64,000 bases of DNA, from the NCBI GenBank assembly GCA_013398015.1, contig VZRR01012944.1, positions 771,152-835,151 of the forward strand, given 5' to 3'. Shown here in pieces: positions 26,201 through 39,903 of this stretch. The position numbers and the translations under genes were made by a program. How positions within the stretch are numbered: position 1 is the first letter of the stretch; each line of letters opens with the position of its first letter. The DNA comes from Oreocharis arfaki. Lineage: Eukaryota; Chordata; Aves; Passeriformes; Paramythiidae. The notes beneath the pieces are model-generated. The model did no database searches. It had not been told where the DNA came from and saw only the letters and a program-made list of their open reading frames with translations.

Positions 26201-29060
26201 AAATAAGCTCCTCAGTTCTCCATGATCAGGGCCGAGGAGAGGAGGATGACTTGGCTGCAGGAAAAGTGGACCGTGAGTGTAGAGGTGGCCAGGCCAGGCA
26301 GCGTGGGCTTCCCAGAGCTTGGAGTCTGGCAAGTAACCCTGGCTTTCCCAAGCTGGCTCTGTGCTTTGCCCCACTGCTGGTAGGTCTCCCTGTGCTGGGA
26401 TGAGTAGGGGAACAGGGCTCAGAGATTGCTCTGCAGGAGCTTCTCCCAGTCTGGAAGCAGCAGTCTCATCTATTATTCAGATAATGGGCAGCCTGCTAAA
26501 GAATAGAGCAACCAGAAGAGGATTGGTCCATCAGCACTTTGAATTGGTTTTTCACTGTTGAGCTGTAACAAAAAGTTATTTTTGGAAGCAAGAACTTTAC
26601 TGCTTACCTTTACCTGGTGGTTTTAAGAAATGTGCAGCACAGTTTTATTTTGTTTGTACTGACCCCAAACTGTCTTCTGTTTAAAAAGAATGTTATTTCA
26701 AAAGATATTTATATAATAGTTATATTAAATAATGGCAGTAAACAGATAAATTATAAATGAATTTTAATCATTAATATTCACTCAACTAAATGGATCAGTA
26801 TCCTGAGAACATCAGTTTTTTGTGTTCAGCATTTGTATATGACAGGTTTTATTTACTTGTGTACTTGTCTCTACAAACCCCAGCTGAGTCATGGGGTTTT
26901 TATTACCCTAGGGAATGAATAAACCCGGGAAAATATGGTCTCTCAGGGAAGTTACAGTCTGAGAAAACACATCAAGCGCAGAGCAGAGGTGCCTAGTGCA
27001 CTCTCAGGCACTTCCAGCATATGAAGAGTAGCTAGAAATTCATCTGAAAAGTAGCATGAACCTTCAAAACACACCCAGTATACCATGGGGTACATTTCTG
27101 AAAGACACCTGCCCAACAAAAACTTGTAGCAATCAGGAGAGCAAATGATTATAACTGCAACACTTCTGCAGGTCTGTCCTATGTCCCTTGTTCAGGACTT
27201 GTTGCTGGGACCCAGTTGGATCTATGGCCAGATCAAAGTGTGGAGGATGCTGTAATAGTTAAATGGAGACAGAATTTCTCATGGAAGTCATGGTTACTGA
27301 GGTAATTTAAAATACATCAATAGTTATCCTGCAGGCATTTGGAGAAAGTAAGTGACTCAGATGACTTTATTTTCCTGAAATGACCTTTCTCATCTCAAAT
27401 AAACACATATCACTTTATATACTTAACCAGTACTTTTAATTATATTTGTTACATGTAATTCCATTCAAGGCCTTTTCAATAAAATACATATTTTCCTTTC
27501 TAAACCGTTGTTTACACATTGTTGTATTCACGTTTAGTTTTAGCTGTCCTAGAATTCTATTAAATGCAACATGAAATTACCATTATTAAGAATTAACATC
27601 AATGTGTTTTCTTGATCATTTAAACAATATTTCAAGGTAGCTTTGCCAAAATTGTCAGCAGCTCCCTATTCAGTAACCATTAAATTACAAAAGAATCATA
27701 AAAGCAGCATTAGCAGAGACATAAATGGTCTCAAAAAAGGCGCAGTACAGAAAAAAAATCTAATTGCAACTCCAAATCTCTTGATACTTGTTCATACAAA
27801 GACTAAAAGTCCAAAAACTCAAAACCTGATGCTAGTATCTATATTCAGAATGCTAACCAAAAGAATAATACTCTTCTCCTATGCTTTTACTTGCATAGAG
27901 ATTTTGTGAATATAAACCATTTCTCGATTTTTTCCACCTCTATGTTTTTAGCACCACTTTTTAAAAACACAATGGAAAGTAAAAATAAACTTGGCTACAT
28001 TATGCAGCAAATGTCGGCAAACCTTTAGCTTCAGCATGACGCCATAACAGAAGCTGTCCACTGGTGTCCCTATAAAGACCTTTTTGCACAATCAGCTTAA
28101 ATTAGTAAAGACATATGATGCATTAAGCCATGCACATTACACTGAACAGTGGTTCAGGCTTGAAAGTGCTTAATGTTGAATAAAGTTTCCCACCAGCTGT
28201 TTTTGTGTTGTTTTGTGCTCTCATTTGTGCTATTACATAATGTGCAGAGATGAAAAATCTGCATATAGAGGTATAAAGGTTTGTTTTCTAGAGAAAAAGC
28301 AGTTTATAATTTTAGTTCATGCTCACAGAATAAAGCAGGCATTTAGATCATATCAAAAGCAAAGGAAGGTATGGCAAATGACATTATAGACCAACACTTT
28401 CAGGAAGTATTCTTATAATATAAAGACGTATTTTCATCATGTCAGAGTCATAATTTATGATAAATCAAAATCAACATTCTTCTGCCTGAATTATCATAGT
28501 CTAAAGCCATTATGTACACTGAGTTACTGCAACACATGAAAAGGAGGGGAAAAAATGATAACTGATATATTGCACATCATTTTTTACTCCAAAAATGTGC
28601 AGTGATTGATACAAAGTGTGCGCAATACTGAATCAGACAGAAAGGTCTAGTGTGAATGCACACACGCGGGTTTTATTGCAATAGCAGTAACATTTTGTCC
28701 ATTGTATATTTTGCACACAGAAGGCAATCTCCTCTGAGGTGGAAAAAGGAAACACAACAACTAGCAGGCATGGCAAGGGCCCCAAAGATTAGAATCTCAC
28801 TGCATTACTACAGAAATGGGCCGCAGTAGCACCAGCTGGTTTCGAAAAGCTTTGCTGCTGCTTAGGAAAAGGGCTGAATGTCTCCTTCCAGGAGAAAACT
28901 TGGGGATAAGAGTGCATCAGTAATCCCATTAATCTTCTGCAAGAGTCAAGTCTTACCTCTCCTTTCCATGAACTATATCAAATGGTCTCCTCCATGCTAT
29001 GCTGGATTCTGTGGATCCCACTTCTTTCTTTGCATTGGAAAGGGAAGATGAGAATCTAAC
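14217..29060. other. long gene-free stretch
   Basis: About 15 kb of mainly unique AT-rich DNA. Minor items seen are an A-rich tract at about 21268-21310, a short AAT microsatellite at about 22696-22712, a short CA run near 24411, and AT-rich patches near 20800-20950 and 26690-26780. A stretch at about 27960-28260 looks more constrained than its surroundings. Open frames reach 122 codons (14176-14544) and none has a recognised domain. No transposon copy was recognised. Confidence 0.5.
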
Positions 29061-29128
29061 TTAGATGGTTGGACTCAACGATCTTAAAGGTCTTTTCCAA
29101 CCTTAACAACTCTATGATTCCATGATCT
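29061..29128 (+). mobile_element. CR1 LINE, 3' tail only
   Basis: The sequence GGTTGGACTCAACGATCTTA followed by AAGGTCTTTTCCAACC and CTCTATGATTCCATGATC is the standard 3' terminus of avian CR1, including the terminal ATTCTATG-type octamers. Only about 70 bases are present, so the copy is severely 5'-truncated, as is usual for CR1. It lies about 50 bases left of a solo LTR. Confidence 0.9.
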
Positions 29129-29174
29129 AACTCTTATGCTGCAAAATTCACTAGTGGCCCAGCCTTATGAGGTC

Positions 29175-29748
29175 TGTCATGGTTTAACTCCAGCTGGTAA
29201 TTAAGCCCCACACAGGAACTCACTCATTCCACCACACCAGGATAGGGGAGAAAATCAGAAGGGTTAAAGTGAGAAAACTTGTGGGTTGAGGCAAAGGCAG
29301 TTCAGTAGGTAAAGGAAAAGCTGTGCACATGAGCAAAGCCGAGCAAGGCACTCATCCACCAGTTCCCAAGGGCAGGCAGGGGTTCAGCCATCTCCAGGAC
29401 AGCCAGGGTTCCATCACACATAGTGGCAACTTGGGAAGACAAATGCTGTCATGCCAAACATCCCCCCCTTCTCCTTTCTTCCCCCAGGTTTGTATGCTGA
29501 GCATGACACCGTATGGTGTGGGATATCCCTGTGGTCAGCTGGGGACAACTGTCCCAGCTGTGTCCCCTCTCAGCATCTTGTGCACTCCCATTCTCACTGG
29601 TTAAGCTGTGTGAGGAGCAGAAAAGGCTCAGCAATAGTGAAAATAGTCCAGAATTACAAATACTGTTTCCAGAAAAATCCAAAACACAGCCCCATGCTAC
29701 ATACTGTGAAGAAAATTAACTCTATCCCAGGCATATATAACCAGCACA
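29175..29748 (-). mobile_element. solo LTR of an avian endogenous retrovirus
   Basis: The plus strand begins TGTCATGGTTTAAC and ends CCAGCACA, giving TG...CA termini 574 bases apart. The interior follows, nearly base for base in many blocks, an LTR family I remember as common in neoavian genomes (for example the blocks GTGAGAAAACTTGTGGGTTG, GGTTCAGCCATCTCCAGGAC and GAAGAAAATTAACTCTATCC). The sense direction is probably minus: on that strand a decayed TATA position lies at 29488-29495 and a decayed polyadenylation position near 29302-29310. No internal retroviral genes flank it, so it is the product of LTR-LTR recombination. A clean target-site duplication is not visible (GAGGTC on the left, TAGGAG on the right). 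The family name was not determined. Confidence 0.85.
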
Positions 29749-32700
29749 TAGGAGCAGATTTTCATATCAGAAGGTTTTGGCTATGTAACTCACTCACAAC
29801 ATAAAGTGTTCAACTTCCACAGTGGTCAAACCATAAAAGATGAAAACAAAATCTTCAGTGGGCATTACCTGAGCCTTTCATCGGGAAGGCACAAGAGATT
29901 TCAGCCTTTGGTCATTGCAATGGGACTTTCGACACCATATACTTTCATTACTGTAATGACCATGGGAGATATATTACATTTAGAATTAAAACCAAATCTA
30001 TTTTTGATAAGAGGTAAGTCCAAGACCTAGAACCAGTAGTAAGTAGAAAGGCCCAAGAGGACGTAACTGCCACGAGAAATTAACCTTACCATGAGGCAAG
30101 TGAAAAAGCTTATTCTTACTGCTGCCTAATCTTAGCATATATGTGATTTTCCTAGAGATGATTTTAGGCTCAGTCTCAGAGTCTGTTAGTGCACATGCAT
30201 AACACAGGCTTTTGGGATAGGGAGAGGCAGAGAGGTCTAGAATTTACGGTGGGGTTTAACTCAAGCACAAAGCAATTTTAATGGGACCCTTGGAACTGGT
30301 TATCCCTCTGGCAAAATACCAGCAACAGAGAAGATTAATGCCCTGCCCATTCATACTCACCTAAGCATAGATTTGAAAGTGAAACAAAACTGGCGGTTTG
30401 ATTTCTCTTCCTCCCAGGTAAGAAGTCCAAACGATCTGCATGGCCTATACTTGTGTGTAAGTGGTATCAATTTTCAGCACAGCTAAAAGTTATCACTGGC
30501 GGAAAGCTTGCATCCAGAATCAATGGAGAAACACTGTCCAAGTAGAGATTATCTGTAACCTCATTTCCAGGGAGTTATAATTTGTTTCAAATCTTTGAGC
30601 ACTGATAGGGGTGAGAACACCCAGAGTCAGGCAGAGTGAGACGACACTTTTTCAAAATAAAGAGGTCAGAAATTCTTCAACATCAATTTCTAAGTACTCA
30701 ACACCCTCTTTTCTATTTTTAAGCATCAGACAGACAGGCACTTTTACTGGTAACACATCCACACAGGTTTCCTTGGCATCCCTCAAATCCTCACAGCACT
30801 ATTATATGTGAATGCTGCAATTTTCCATCAATGGAGAAACTACTCTGTTTCCACTCCCTGTAATTTTACACCCTCAGAAGACACTTCTGTTGACTGATAG
30901 ACATCTCGTTCTTCTTCCTTTTGCTGCACTGGGATTGGAAGCCTGTGCCTCATAAGGGTTAATACACCTGCCTTTCCCGCTTACACAATTAAAAAAGCAG
31001 TCACACGGAAGAACGACTTTGTGCAAGGGAGGACTGGCTTTAAAATACAAAATCCCAGGAAAGAGGAATATGGAGAAGTACTTCAGCATCTTAAAGTCAA
31101 ACGTAAAAGCTCACATGAAATATTCATACTTTAATGTCCACAAAGTAGTTTAATCTAATCTGCAGAATCACAACAGCCAGTATAATATGTCCCATGGCCA
31201 TACAAAATGCTGAAGTGAGCAGAATACGTCCATTTTCCTCTGCCAGAAAAATTCTGACCTGCAGGCTCTGGCGTAAAGCATTCACTAAACACCCTGTATA
31301 ACTATTTAATAAATGTGCCCTCTGGAAATGCTGAAGGCTTTTCTCCTTAGGTGTCTGTCTCTGATCCTAGCAACGGACACTGTTTCTTTGTTCAGTGACC
31401 TTATGAACAGAAGTGCTAAGGGCCAGATAAATTGCTAGGAGCATCACAGTCTTTAGTGAAGGCCAGTGATTCTCCAAATTTCATCCTAAACATAATTTTG
31501 TGGAGAAATCTATCTACAGAACTTACGGGTTCATCAAAACACTTCATCTGTCATCACCCCATTGAACCGGCACTATTTATTTGCTTTCTAAAGGAACTCT
31601 AATTGATTTATCTGTTACTTGGAATAACACCGTGATAAATAAATTATCACTTAAACACAATGGATTACTTACATTTCCTTTTCTAATTATATTTACGACA
31701 TATTACCAGGTCTTGCTTCGTTTAAAAGCTTGCATATGTTTTCCTTATCCCTGTAATCTAATCGAAGGTGCAAAACCTGGATTTGTGCCAGTGAACCCCT
31801 TTGTTAATATACTGCTGCACTACCAGAGTCCATCTGGAGTTACTGTTCTGCTTGATGTCACACAGCAGATCCTACCTGCATGGAAGATGAAAGGACATTC
31901 AAGGCACGTATCTAGGGATGACAGTTTTCTTTGTGATGAACCACAGAGTCACAGCTTGTTAAGTAAGACTGTGACAGTGATAAAAGACAAAGCCATCATT
32001 TTATAGCAGAATATGGCCTATCGGTACATGACAAGCCATACTATCTCTGCTCACACATGCTGACATCTCATAATGCATTCTCCCAAGTGCCGGACAGAAA
32101 TAGTCCCTGAAGACAGCACCACTAGAGAGTAATAGCATACTGCTTATCTGGGAGCAAATGAATGGAAAAAAACTGAAGTGTACAATGTGTCCCTACTAAA
32201 ATCACAGATAAAGGGACCTTTCAGCTGAAAGTATTTTCTAATTTCATTAGAAGTTAAATAGCTTTAGAATCAAACAATAAAGACAGTTACTACATCTTCA
32301 CTGTCAACTATTTTGACCCTTGCCACCAGGATTTTTTTTAAATGTTGAAGGTAAATTTACAAAAATCTGTTGGGAGACTTCTTTTTTTGAGGGCTGTGCA
32401 TCCATACTGTGCATAGTCTTGCACTGTACTTAACATTCTTCACACTCGACATCTTCCCAGCCTGTCCAAATATCACTAGCTGGTGCTCACAGGTTCCCAA
32501 GCTGCCCTGCAGGGTGAGAGCCCATGGGAATGTAGGTTATGGTGAGAGGTTAACAGCCAGGCACCTCCCAGAGCAGGCAGCATAGAGGGACAGGGAGGGG
32601 ACACTGTCAGCAGAGGTGGCAGTAGGGAACTTGAGGCTGGTACCTTGCTGGAGGGAATGGAAAGGCCTAGTGGTTTCCTGGGGAGAAAAAATCCTTAAAG

Positions 32701-34105
32701 GAACATCAAGAAAGAAAAGATTTAGCTTGAAAGAATAGGGAAATATGCAAAAGGGCTACAGACCAGCAGGGGAGCATAAGGAAAGAGAAAATACCTTTTG
32801 CCTCTAAGGGTACTTCTCAGTTAAGTCAGGCTCTTCTCTTGGCTTTAGTCCAAGCCTTTTGATAGTCCCCACACAAATGTTTTCATTATATATTTACATT
32901 GCTATTGGAAGAAATTGCAATCCACCTGAATGGAAGGAATGAATCCATCTGCTCTAGTGATTCCTGTGAAACTTCTGGCTCTCTACACTCCCACAAGGAC
33001 ACAGCAACTCTCCTGCATGTGCAGCTCATGGAGAGGGAAGGAAATAGCAGCGCAATAAAAAAATAAAGTGATGTTCACAGAGATAACTCTGTGTGACTGC
33101 AAAATTAGTGGTGATGTGATGATGTAAGTGCTGTTTATCAGCAAGAAGCTGTCAATGTGGTTAACGGGGTGTTCAGGCTGAGCACTAATCACATGGGCTA
33201 ACCTGAGACGTTCTCCTGGTGCTGTGGTACATTTGAGATGCATTGGCTGCGTTGGCTGGGAGTTTTAAGTCTCCAAAAGTGCCAGTGAAAACCTGTCTGG
33301 CACTCTCCTCTCAAGTTGCATAGTGCACAGATCTCCCCTTCCTACTGCACATGCAGTCATCCCCTCACAGAACCTGTCTGTCTAACGCAGCCAAGCATTC
33401 TTTTCTCACTTGCTCTGCAACCCACCCATAAACACCCACAAAATTCACTGGTTAATCACCTGCAAAATTTTTCCTCTGTGACACCTATAAAAGGTTAGTA
33501 AAAAGGTGAAGGAGCCCATGTCTTCAGTCGTGCCTGCCATGCTGACCAGCATTTGCTGTTTGCTTGTGCCCTTCCCATCTGTTGACTGAATGACTCTTAT
33601 CTTCACACACAGATATTAAATTCTTTGGTATAGTTGTAATATAGTAAGAACAATAAATAGCAGTAATGTTAACCAATGTATTTAATAGTAAGACTCTTGA
33701 TGACCATTTATATTGCTATGATAGTTAGCTCAGCATTTCTGATTTGTGTCACAGCTTTTGTTATATAGATTGATTTTGTTTTTCGATAGTTGTCGACATA
33801 ATTGAATAGACACTTTTTAAATTTCCCGTCATCTGGCTTCTGGACTTTTAAATCTATATTGGCACTCAGGTCTCAGTACCTTTATCTCCATTTCTATATT
33901 TAGAGTACCTTCCTCACGCTTCTTCCATTCTCGTTTTCATGTCGTCCTTTTATGGGGATTCTCAGACCTGAAACTGCTCTCTCCCTCCTCTGATGTTGTT
34001 TTGCAGGAAGCTCTCTGCTAAATGAAACAGGAAAATTATATTCAAAGACAAAATATTTCAGAATTAAACCTGAAAACACTTTGGGCACTACATCTGAGAT
34101 TTGAC
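29749..34105. other. gene-free DNA, partly candidate conserved sequence
   Basis: Unique sequence. The stretch 31120-32010 has few low-complexity runs and contains the longest open frame of the region (141 codons, plus, 31581-32006), which shows no known domain. A moderately GC-richer patch at 32450-32660 has no recognised content. Two isolated strong splice-donor matches occur (30011-30019 and 30415-30423, plus strand), with no paired acceptor that convinces. Confidence 0.45.
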
Positions 34106-34256
34106 TGTCACAGACTCATTAAGTACCAGGTTGAAAGTGACCTTAAGGATAAACTGGTTCAATCTTTCTTGGCAAAAGCTTAGTCAAGACAAGATGGCTC
34201 TGCACTCTGTTCAGCTGAATTTTAGAAGTGTCCACTCTTGGGAATGGTGCACACTG
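34106..34256 (-). mobile_element. decayed CR1 LINE 3' fragment, minus strand
   Basis: The plus strand reads as a reversed CR1 tail: TGTCACAGACTCATT, then CAGGTTGAAAGTGACCTTAA, CTTGGCAAAAGC, AAGATGGCTCTGCAC, and TTTTAGAAGTGTCCA. This order matches a CR1 subfamily distinct from the copies at 29, 42.6 and 49 kb. It is heavily mutated and non-coding. Confidence 0.7.
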
Positions 34257-37200
34257 TTGGGGAAAAATCTATATTTGAGTCATACAGAACATATATACAT
34301 GGCCTCAATGTGGTACATGGAGTTGTCTTGATAACAGATTAGAAAGATCAAATAAAAAAGTGCTTTTGCAGATGGATTCCCACCATCTGCTACACCTCAG
34401 CTAACATATCCTATGTCTCAGCTTCATAAGAGCTTGGACAGATTGGTTCCCATTCCAGACCAACCACCACTCACAACAAATTTGTAGTCTCCACTCCTTC
34501 ATTGGTGCAGTACTCAGTCATAGTTAGTGAGAGGCAGGTCTCCAGGTTGTGAAGTCTTAGGTATGCATTTACCTGGCAATAAAGGATATGCAACGTTTTA
34601 GCTCTTCTAATTTTACTATGGCCATGTCTTTGAAAACTCTTAATCCTGAAGTTGTGTGATTATGTGAGAGTTCCAGTTTTCATTTGAAGAGAGACTCTTT
34701 AAAGAAGAATGTTCAAAAATCTGAATTCATAGAGAGAAAAATCACCTTTTCTTGATTTTAATTTTTTCCTGACTTTTCAGCCATTCTAATGATTTTGGCA
34801 TATTCTGTTCTAGATGATTTACAATTGGAACTAGCTCTACAAAAACACTCCATTGACTTGAACCAGACTGAATTTTTAGTTTGTAAGCTCATTACAAAGA
34901 TCATGCTTTTTCACACATTCTGACATATGCATAAATTCAAAAAGTGTATCAACATTCAGTTCTCAAGAAATGTTATAGCGTCTCTGTTTTCTTCTAGCCA
35001 AGCCACCACATGATTTTGAAATTGGAAAGGACAAGTTGTTTTACGAAGAGAATCGTCATTTCACCTGAAAAAAGACTTTATTTTTAGAAATTCATAAAGC
35101 ATAGCTAGTCTTTTGCTAGAGTTTTTATGCTTTATATGCACTGCGGTTCCAATAGGGACTGCAAGTGCCAAAATGCCACAAAAAAAGACTATTTCCTCAA
35201 TACTTTCACCTTAGTGAGAGACAGAAAGTGCTGGAACCTGTGTAAGAAGAGAAGCCATAGGAAGAATTACCACTCAGCTTTTAAATCAAAAAGGCTGATT
35301 AAGCACTGGAGGTTTGGGGAAGATTTTCAAATGCAATTTATGCCATAAATAATCAGAATTTTCCTGATCAATTTGGTAAACTGATTGAATATTGTCTCAT
35401 GTGTGATCACTTTTAATATTTGGTGGGGGCTTCAGATATATATTTAGAAAGAGATAGCCTAAAGCCTAAACCTGCCCCTGGTGGCCATTGCTGTTGGGTA
35501 AATACAAAAACACAGAAAATGTGTGTGTTGATGACTGAACCGTGCCATTGCCGTTATTGTTAGCTCTTCATTGTTTATCTTATTAAGAAGCTCCTAGAAT
35601 TCCATGGGAGAGTGTCAACAATTTGAGATGTTTCCCACGCAGGGCGGGAGCTCTAGACTCTTTCTGCAGCTCTTGAGGAGGGAGAGGCTGCCAGAGTGGC
35701 CAGGCCTCACTCTGCCTGCTGCAGCGTCTAGACTTAGGGGTCTGCATTTACCACACATTCTGCAGCAAGTTGCAAAGAAGCAGTCTGTAATACCAGAACA
35801 ATTCCTTTAACAGAGTCATGGGATGGAAAAAAAGCACGTACTAGAAGCCATGAAGGACCAGGTTTAGATATCAAAAGACTAAAATTTCCGAATTTTCTGT
35901 TGTTTCTCTGCACAAGTTGCTTTGGGTTCACTGATGTCTTGAAGCAGGAGCAATAACTAATGTAAAGATTTTCTTCATGACTCAGAAGCAACCATTGGAA
36001 TATATTTGAGACATCTGGTCATTCCTTTACCTTGGCCCTGATCATGTCTGAATATTCAAAAATGTACATGAGGGGTTTTCCATGCAGCAACTCTGATCAG
36101 AGTTTTTGGATTTGCAATGCACAAGTAACTCATGTAAGGCATGCAATGCACAGTGAAATGAGACAACCTCCTCCTTGTCAAAGATAAGGTGTGAACTTAC
36201 TGATGCTTTTCGGAAGTGGAGTAAATTACTTCACACATTGCTAGCTAAGAGAATTTGCAAAAGGAGTTAGTGTGGAGTAGTTTATGAGCTTAAATTCACG
36301 CTTCCATTTTTTTCTTTATGGCAACTTTTAATGTAGAGAAGCGTTTAGTCATCTTAATTTTGAGAGTCTTAGTTCAAGAAGTGACCAGTGTTTTAAAAAA
36401 TTCAGTGTAATGTTCTTGTATTTTCTTCTGCAATCCCACTCCACCATAAGCTGTTACGCACTTTTCAGTTAGTTCTGATTTCAAGAGTGATGGTATGAGA
36501 TATTTTTCTTGAAGAATAAACACAGTGTTAAGGTGGATTGTTGACATATGTTACCGACAGCTGAAATAAGAAGAAACTCTAGGGCTAGTATACTAATAGT
36601 ACTGAAAGTCTTATGTAACTTCTTATATTTTAGGTCTTGCACCTTGCCCAGCATCTTGCCTGGCTTAATAAGTTCAAAACCAAGGGAATTCTGCCTCTTG
36701 TAAAACTGGAACTTCTGAATCCAGACCTCTTTGGCACATGATGAAGAACCCAGCAAGAGAAGCACTTCCCACCAAATCCTGCTGTCATTCCAGACGCACA
36801 AGGATTTTTAAAAGCAAGAATCTTGCTCAGGGCTTTATGCAGTCTGGTTTTGACACCCTCTAAGAATGGCAACTGCACAAAATCTTCTGCAAAAAAGCAG
36901 GCTTTTAGCCATATTTTTAATTGTTTTGTTCAAATTCACACTTCATTTAAAATGCTCATGGAGGTGGAGCACCAGTGAACTTGCCAACCTTTTTGAAATG
37001 TGCTGAATCACAGGAAAAGTGAGGATGCTTACTTAGAGAAGGTGTCCTGGGCTAGAAAGCTTGAGTAATATTAAACTAGGTAAAAAAAGATTCTTTCAGA
37101 GTCCTCAAAGGATCAACATCATCACTTTCCACAAGGTCCTAATGCAAAGCATTTTATCCAAAATTCTAGGCTTTTCAGCCTAGTAATAATCTACCTATAA

Positions 37201-37845
37201 AAACTAATTTCTATGACCACAGAATTTGGTTAAAGATAAAAGGTCAGTCAATTGGATAGAGGTCAGTGACTCTAAACAGAAAATGAGAAATAAAAAAACA
37301 GTAAAAAGTAATATCTTGGATGTAATTCTTTCAATTTCAGTGCTCTATTAGATTTCTTTAGGTATGACTTCCTTTAAATATCCTATAAAGCACAATTTGA
37401 GGTGTTTAACCGATTATTGATCAACTGGTATTCTTCTTAAAAACCCTTCTTTGCAAGTTCAGCTTTGTTACTTGATACCTGATTTTCCAAAATGCTCAGC
37501 ACCTGCAGCTCCCAGTGGCTTCACTTTCACAGTAACCACAGTTACCCAGGAAATCAGGTCAGAGCACACTTGTACTCACGTGGCAAGGCCCCAGTTTTCA
37601 GGGGAAAACTATACATTTTGAAGACTACGGTATTTTTTTATTTTGCTACACCTTCTACTAAGAAGTGTCTGTTTTTCCACAGCAGGTGCTGGAGCCCCAT
37701 CCCTTTAAGCTGCCAACATCCCAGATCTGTTTCCAAGATCGTCTATTTAAAGAGTGAGGCTTGTCGTGCTGGAAAGTACCTCAAAAATAGGGGTCTGGTG
37801 CAGGACCTAGCCCCAGCTCCCCATTTATTCCATTCTGTATGCCAA

Positions 37846-37877
37846 TAGCAAGAAAAATAAGTAGCAAGAAAAATAAG
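37846..37877. repeat. two exact tandem copies of a 16-bp unit
   Basis: TAGCAAGAAAAATAAG occurs twice in direct succession without a mismatch, which suggests a recent slippage event. Confidence 0.95.
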
Positions 37878-38560
37878 TTATGAACAGATGCCTGCTTCTG
37901 CCCTGCTCTGGATTCTGGCCAGACTATCTGAAAAGGTGTAATACAAGCAGCTGCTGCTTTCTAAAGGTACAGATACTTATTCACAGGAACAAGAGAAGTG
38001 TGATGAAAAAGGTAAAAGAATTAGGACTCTGGAAAGTACAATTTCTTAGATCTGCCTACCAGGTGACAGAACTTTCTGCCTCTCCATTTGCAGAGGCACC
38101 TTCTAAAAATCCATACTTGTGCTACATAATCTGAGGGAGTTGGACAAATCAGGCTAATGCAGAGCTCCTTGTTTCAGTGACTCTGCAGAGCACAACTGGA
38201 GATTAGGAAAATAATTATTCACTGTAAAAAAGAGTGTATGACATTAATCGAGATTATAAAAAGCTAACTGCATCTGGGGCTAAAAAATGGTGTTATCCCA
38301 AATTCTCATTAATAGCATCCAATTACTGTCTGTGGTTATGTAACTGTTCATCTCACTATGTGGCCGCTTACTGCTGGAGTCTGTTGCTGCTCAGCATAAA
38401 TTGCACAGAGCACAGTGTGTAAAGGCACTAATGGCATTTACTTTGCATTTTGCAGCACAAGGATAAACAAAAATATATTCTGAAACAAAATTGCAAGTTG
38501 GGGAGAGAGGTCTTTCCAAGCACGTTATTTTAATTTTTTTTTATGTTTTAGAATTAGTTC

Positions 38561-38608
38561 ATTTGGGGGGTTTTGGGGAATTTTGGTTGGTTGGTTTGGG
38601 TTTTTTTG
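38561..38608. repeat. G/T-rich low-complexity run
   Basis: Runs of G and T only or almost only, such as GGGGGGTTTTGGGG and GGTTGGTTGGTTTGGG. The short G-runs could in principle form a G-quadruplex. Confidence 0.8.
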
Positions 38609-39870
38609 TAGCAAAACATATGATTGTCATGGGGTATAAAAGAAAGTAAATGTTTTCTGTTTTAAGTGTGTGATAAAAACGAGTACCCTATCACATAAAA
38701 CATACCATTAATTTTAGAGGGTTTATCCCCCTGAATGCTATACAAATATTTCAGACCTCAAAGTGCACATCATTAGAACATGGGAACTTTTACTGAGCAG
38801 TCTGTGTGTGGGCACTGACCAAACAAAATGTCAATGAGCCTCTAGTGATAAGAACAAGCAGAGATAAAGTGGACGGAAAGATCTGTGAGCCAGTAAATAC
38901 TGCAAACGACAATCATAGCAGGTCAGGCAATTACCACAAGAAGAAAAAAACACTGATAAGTCCAGCAAATAAAATGTGATCCCCTCATAAGCCACGAACA
39001 CGAGAGAGAATGACAGCGGACTAAAGCTGGGGTTCACAGGACATTAACCTTTCTGAATGGAGGGCTGACTATTGCTGTGGCATCAAATCCAGCAACCAAT
39101 CTGTTTGTATAGCAAATTACCTATTTCCTTTGTAGAAGGGAAAACAGTGTTTGAGCTACTGTGAGAACCAAGGAAACAAAATCAATGAGCCAAAACATGA
39201 GGGAACAGTTGCAAACTGAAACAATAAACAAAAGAGTTATGAAAGATAAAAGCCATATGAAGCACCAGGAGAAAAAAAGAATAGGCTGTAATGATTTCTG
39301 AGGAGATATTTTTTCATTTTCTTCATGGTTAATGGTGAGATTTCATTGACCCCTGCTGGAGCAGGATCAGGATTTTTAAGATGGAAACAAAAATGGCTGA
39401 AAAAGGACAAAAAGCAGAGCAAGTAGTGAAAGGATTCAATGTGAAAAAAATTCAATAAATACTAATTCCTCCCCCATTATAAGCATAATTTCTGCCTATG
39501 TTGGAATGCAGATTTCAATTTGCTGCTATCTACTGAAAAATACGACTTTAGCAAGCAGTCGCCAGAGGGGGTTTTTTTTGCCATAAAGAACAAAACATTC
39601 AACAACTCATTCTCACAATAATAACATTTCTTAATCCTCAGCATACTGTCTGGGGTCTGAAAGTACACAGCTGATCCTCAGCTCCTTCGGAAGTGCCTGC
39701 AAAATGTCCTTCCTAGAACGTAGTGCATAAAGGTAATCCTAAGGAATCCATTACCACCAGTATAATGCTGGTATATGCTGGTACTGAGCTCCACTTCTGA
39801 AATTTTCTACATAAGGAAAAAAAATGCCTCCTGCTTTATATAAATGAGTATATATCATGAGTTACAATGT

Positions 39871-39903
39871 GAGTTGACAGATACAATCATGAGTTGACAG
39901 ATA
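39871..39903. repeat. tandem duplication, 20-bp period
   Basis: GAGTTGACAGATA occurs at 39871 and 39891 with ATACAATCAT between, a partial two-copy tandem repeat. Confidence 0.9.

Noticed and set aside
30011..30423. Two strong splice-donor matches (GAG|GTAAGT, CAG|GTAAGA) on the plus strand
   Set aside because: No convincing acceptor or coding frame upstream; such hexamers occur by chance many times in 64 kb.
34790..34880. Words resembling an amniote repeat (GATTTACA, CTCCATTGACTT)
   Set aside because: Only short separate matches, no inverted arms.
35471..35486. CTCF-like word (reverse of GGCCACCAGGGGCAGG)
   Set aside because: One G short of the core spacing, so it does not fit the consensus without a gap.
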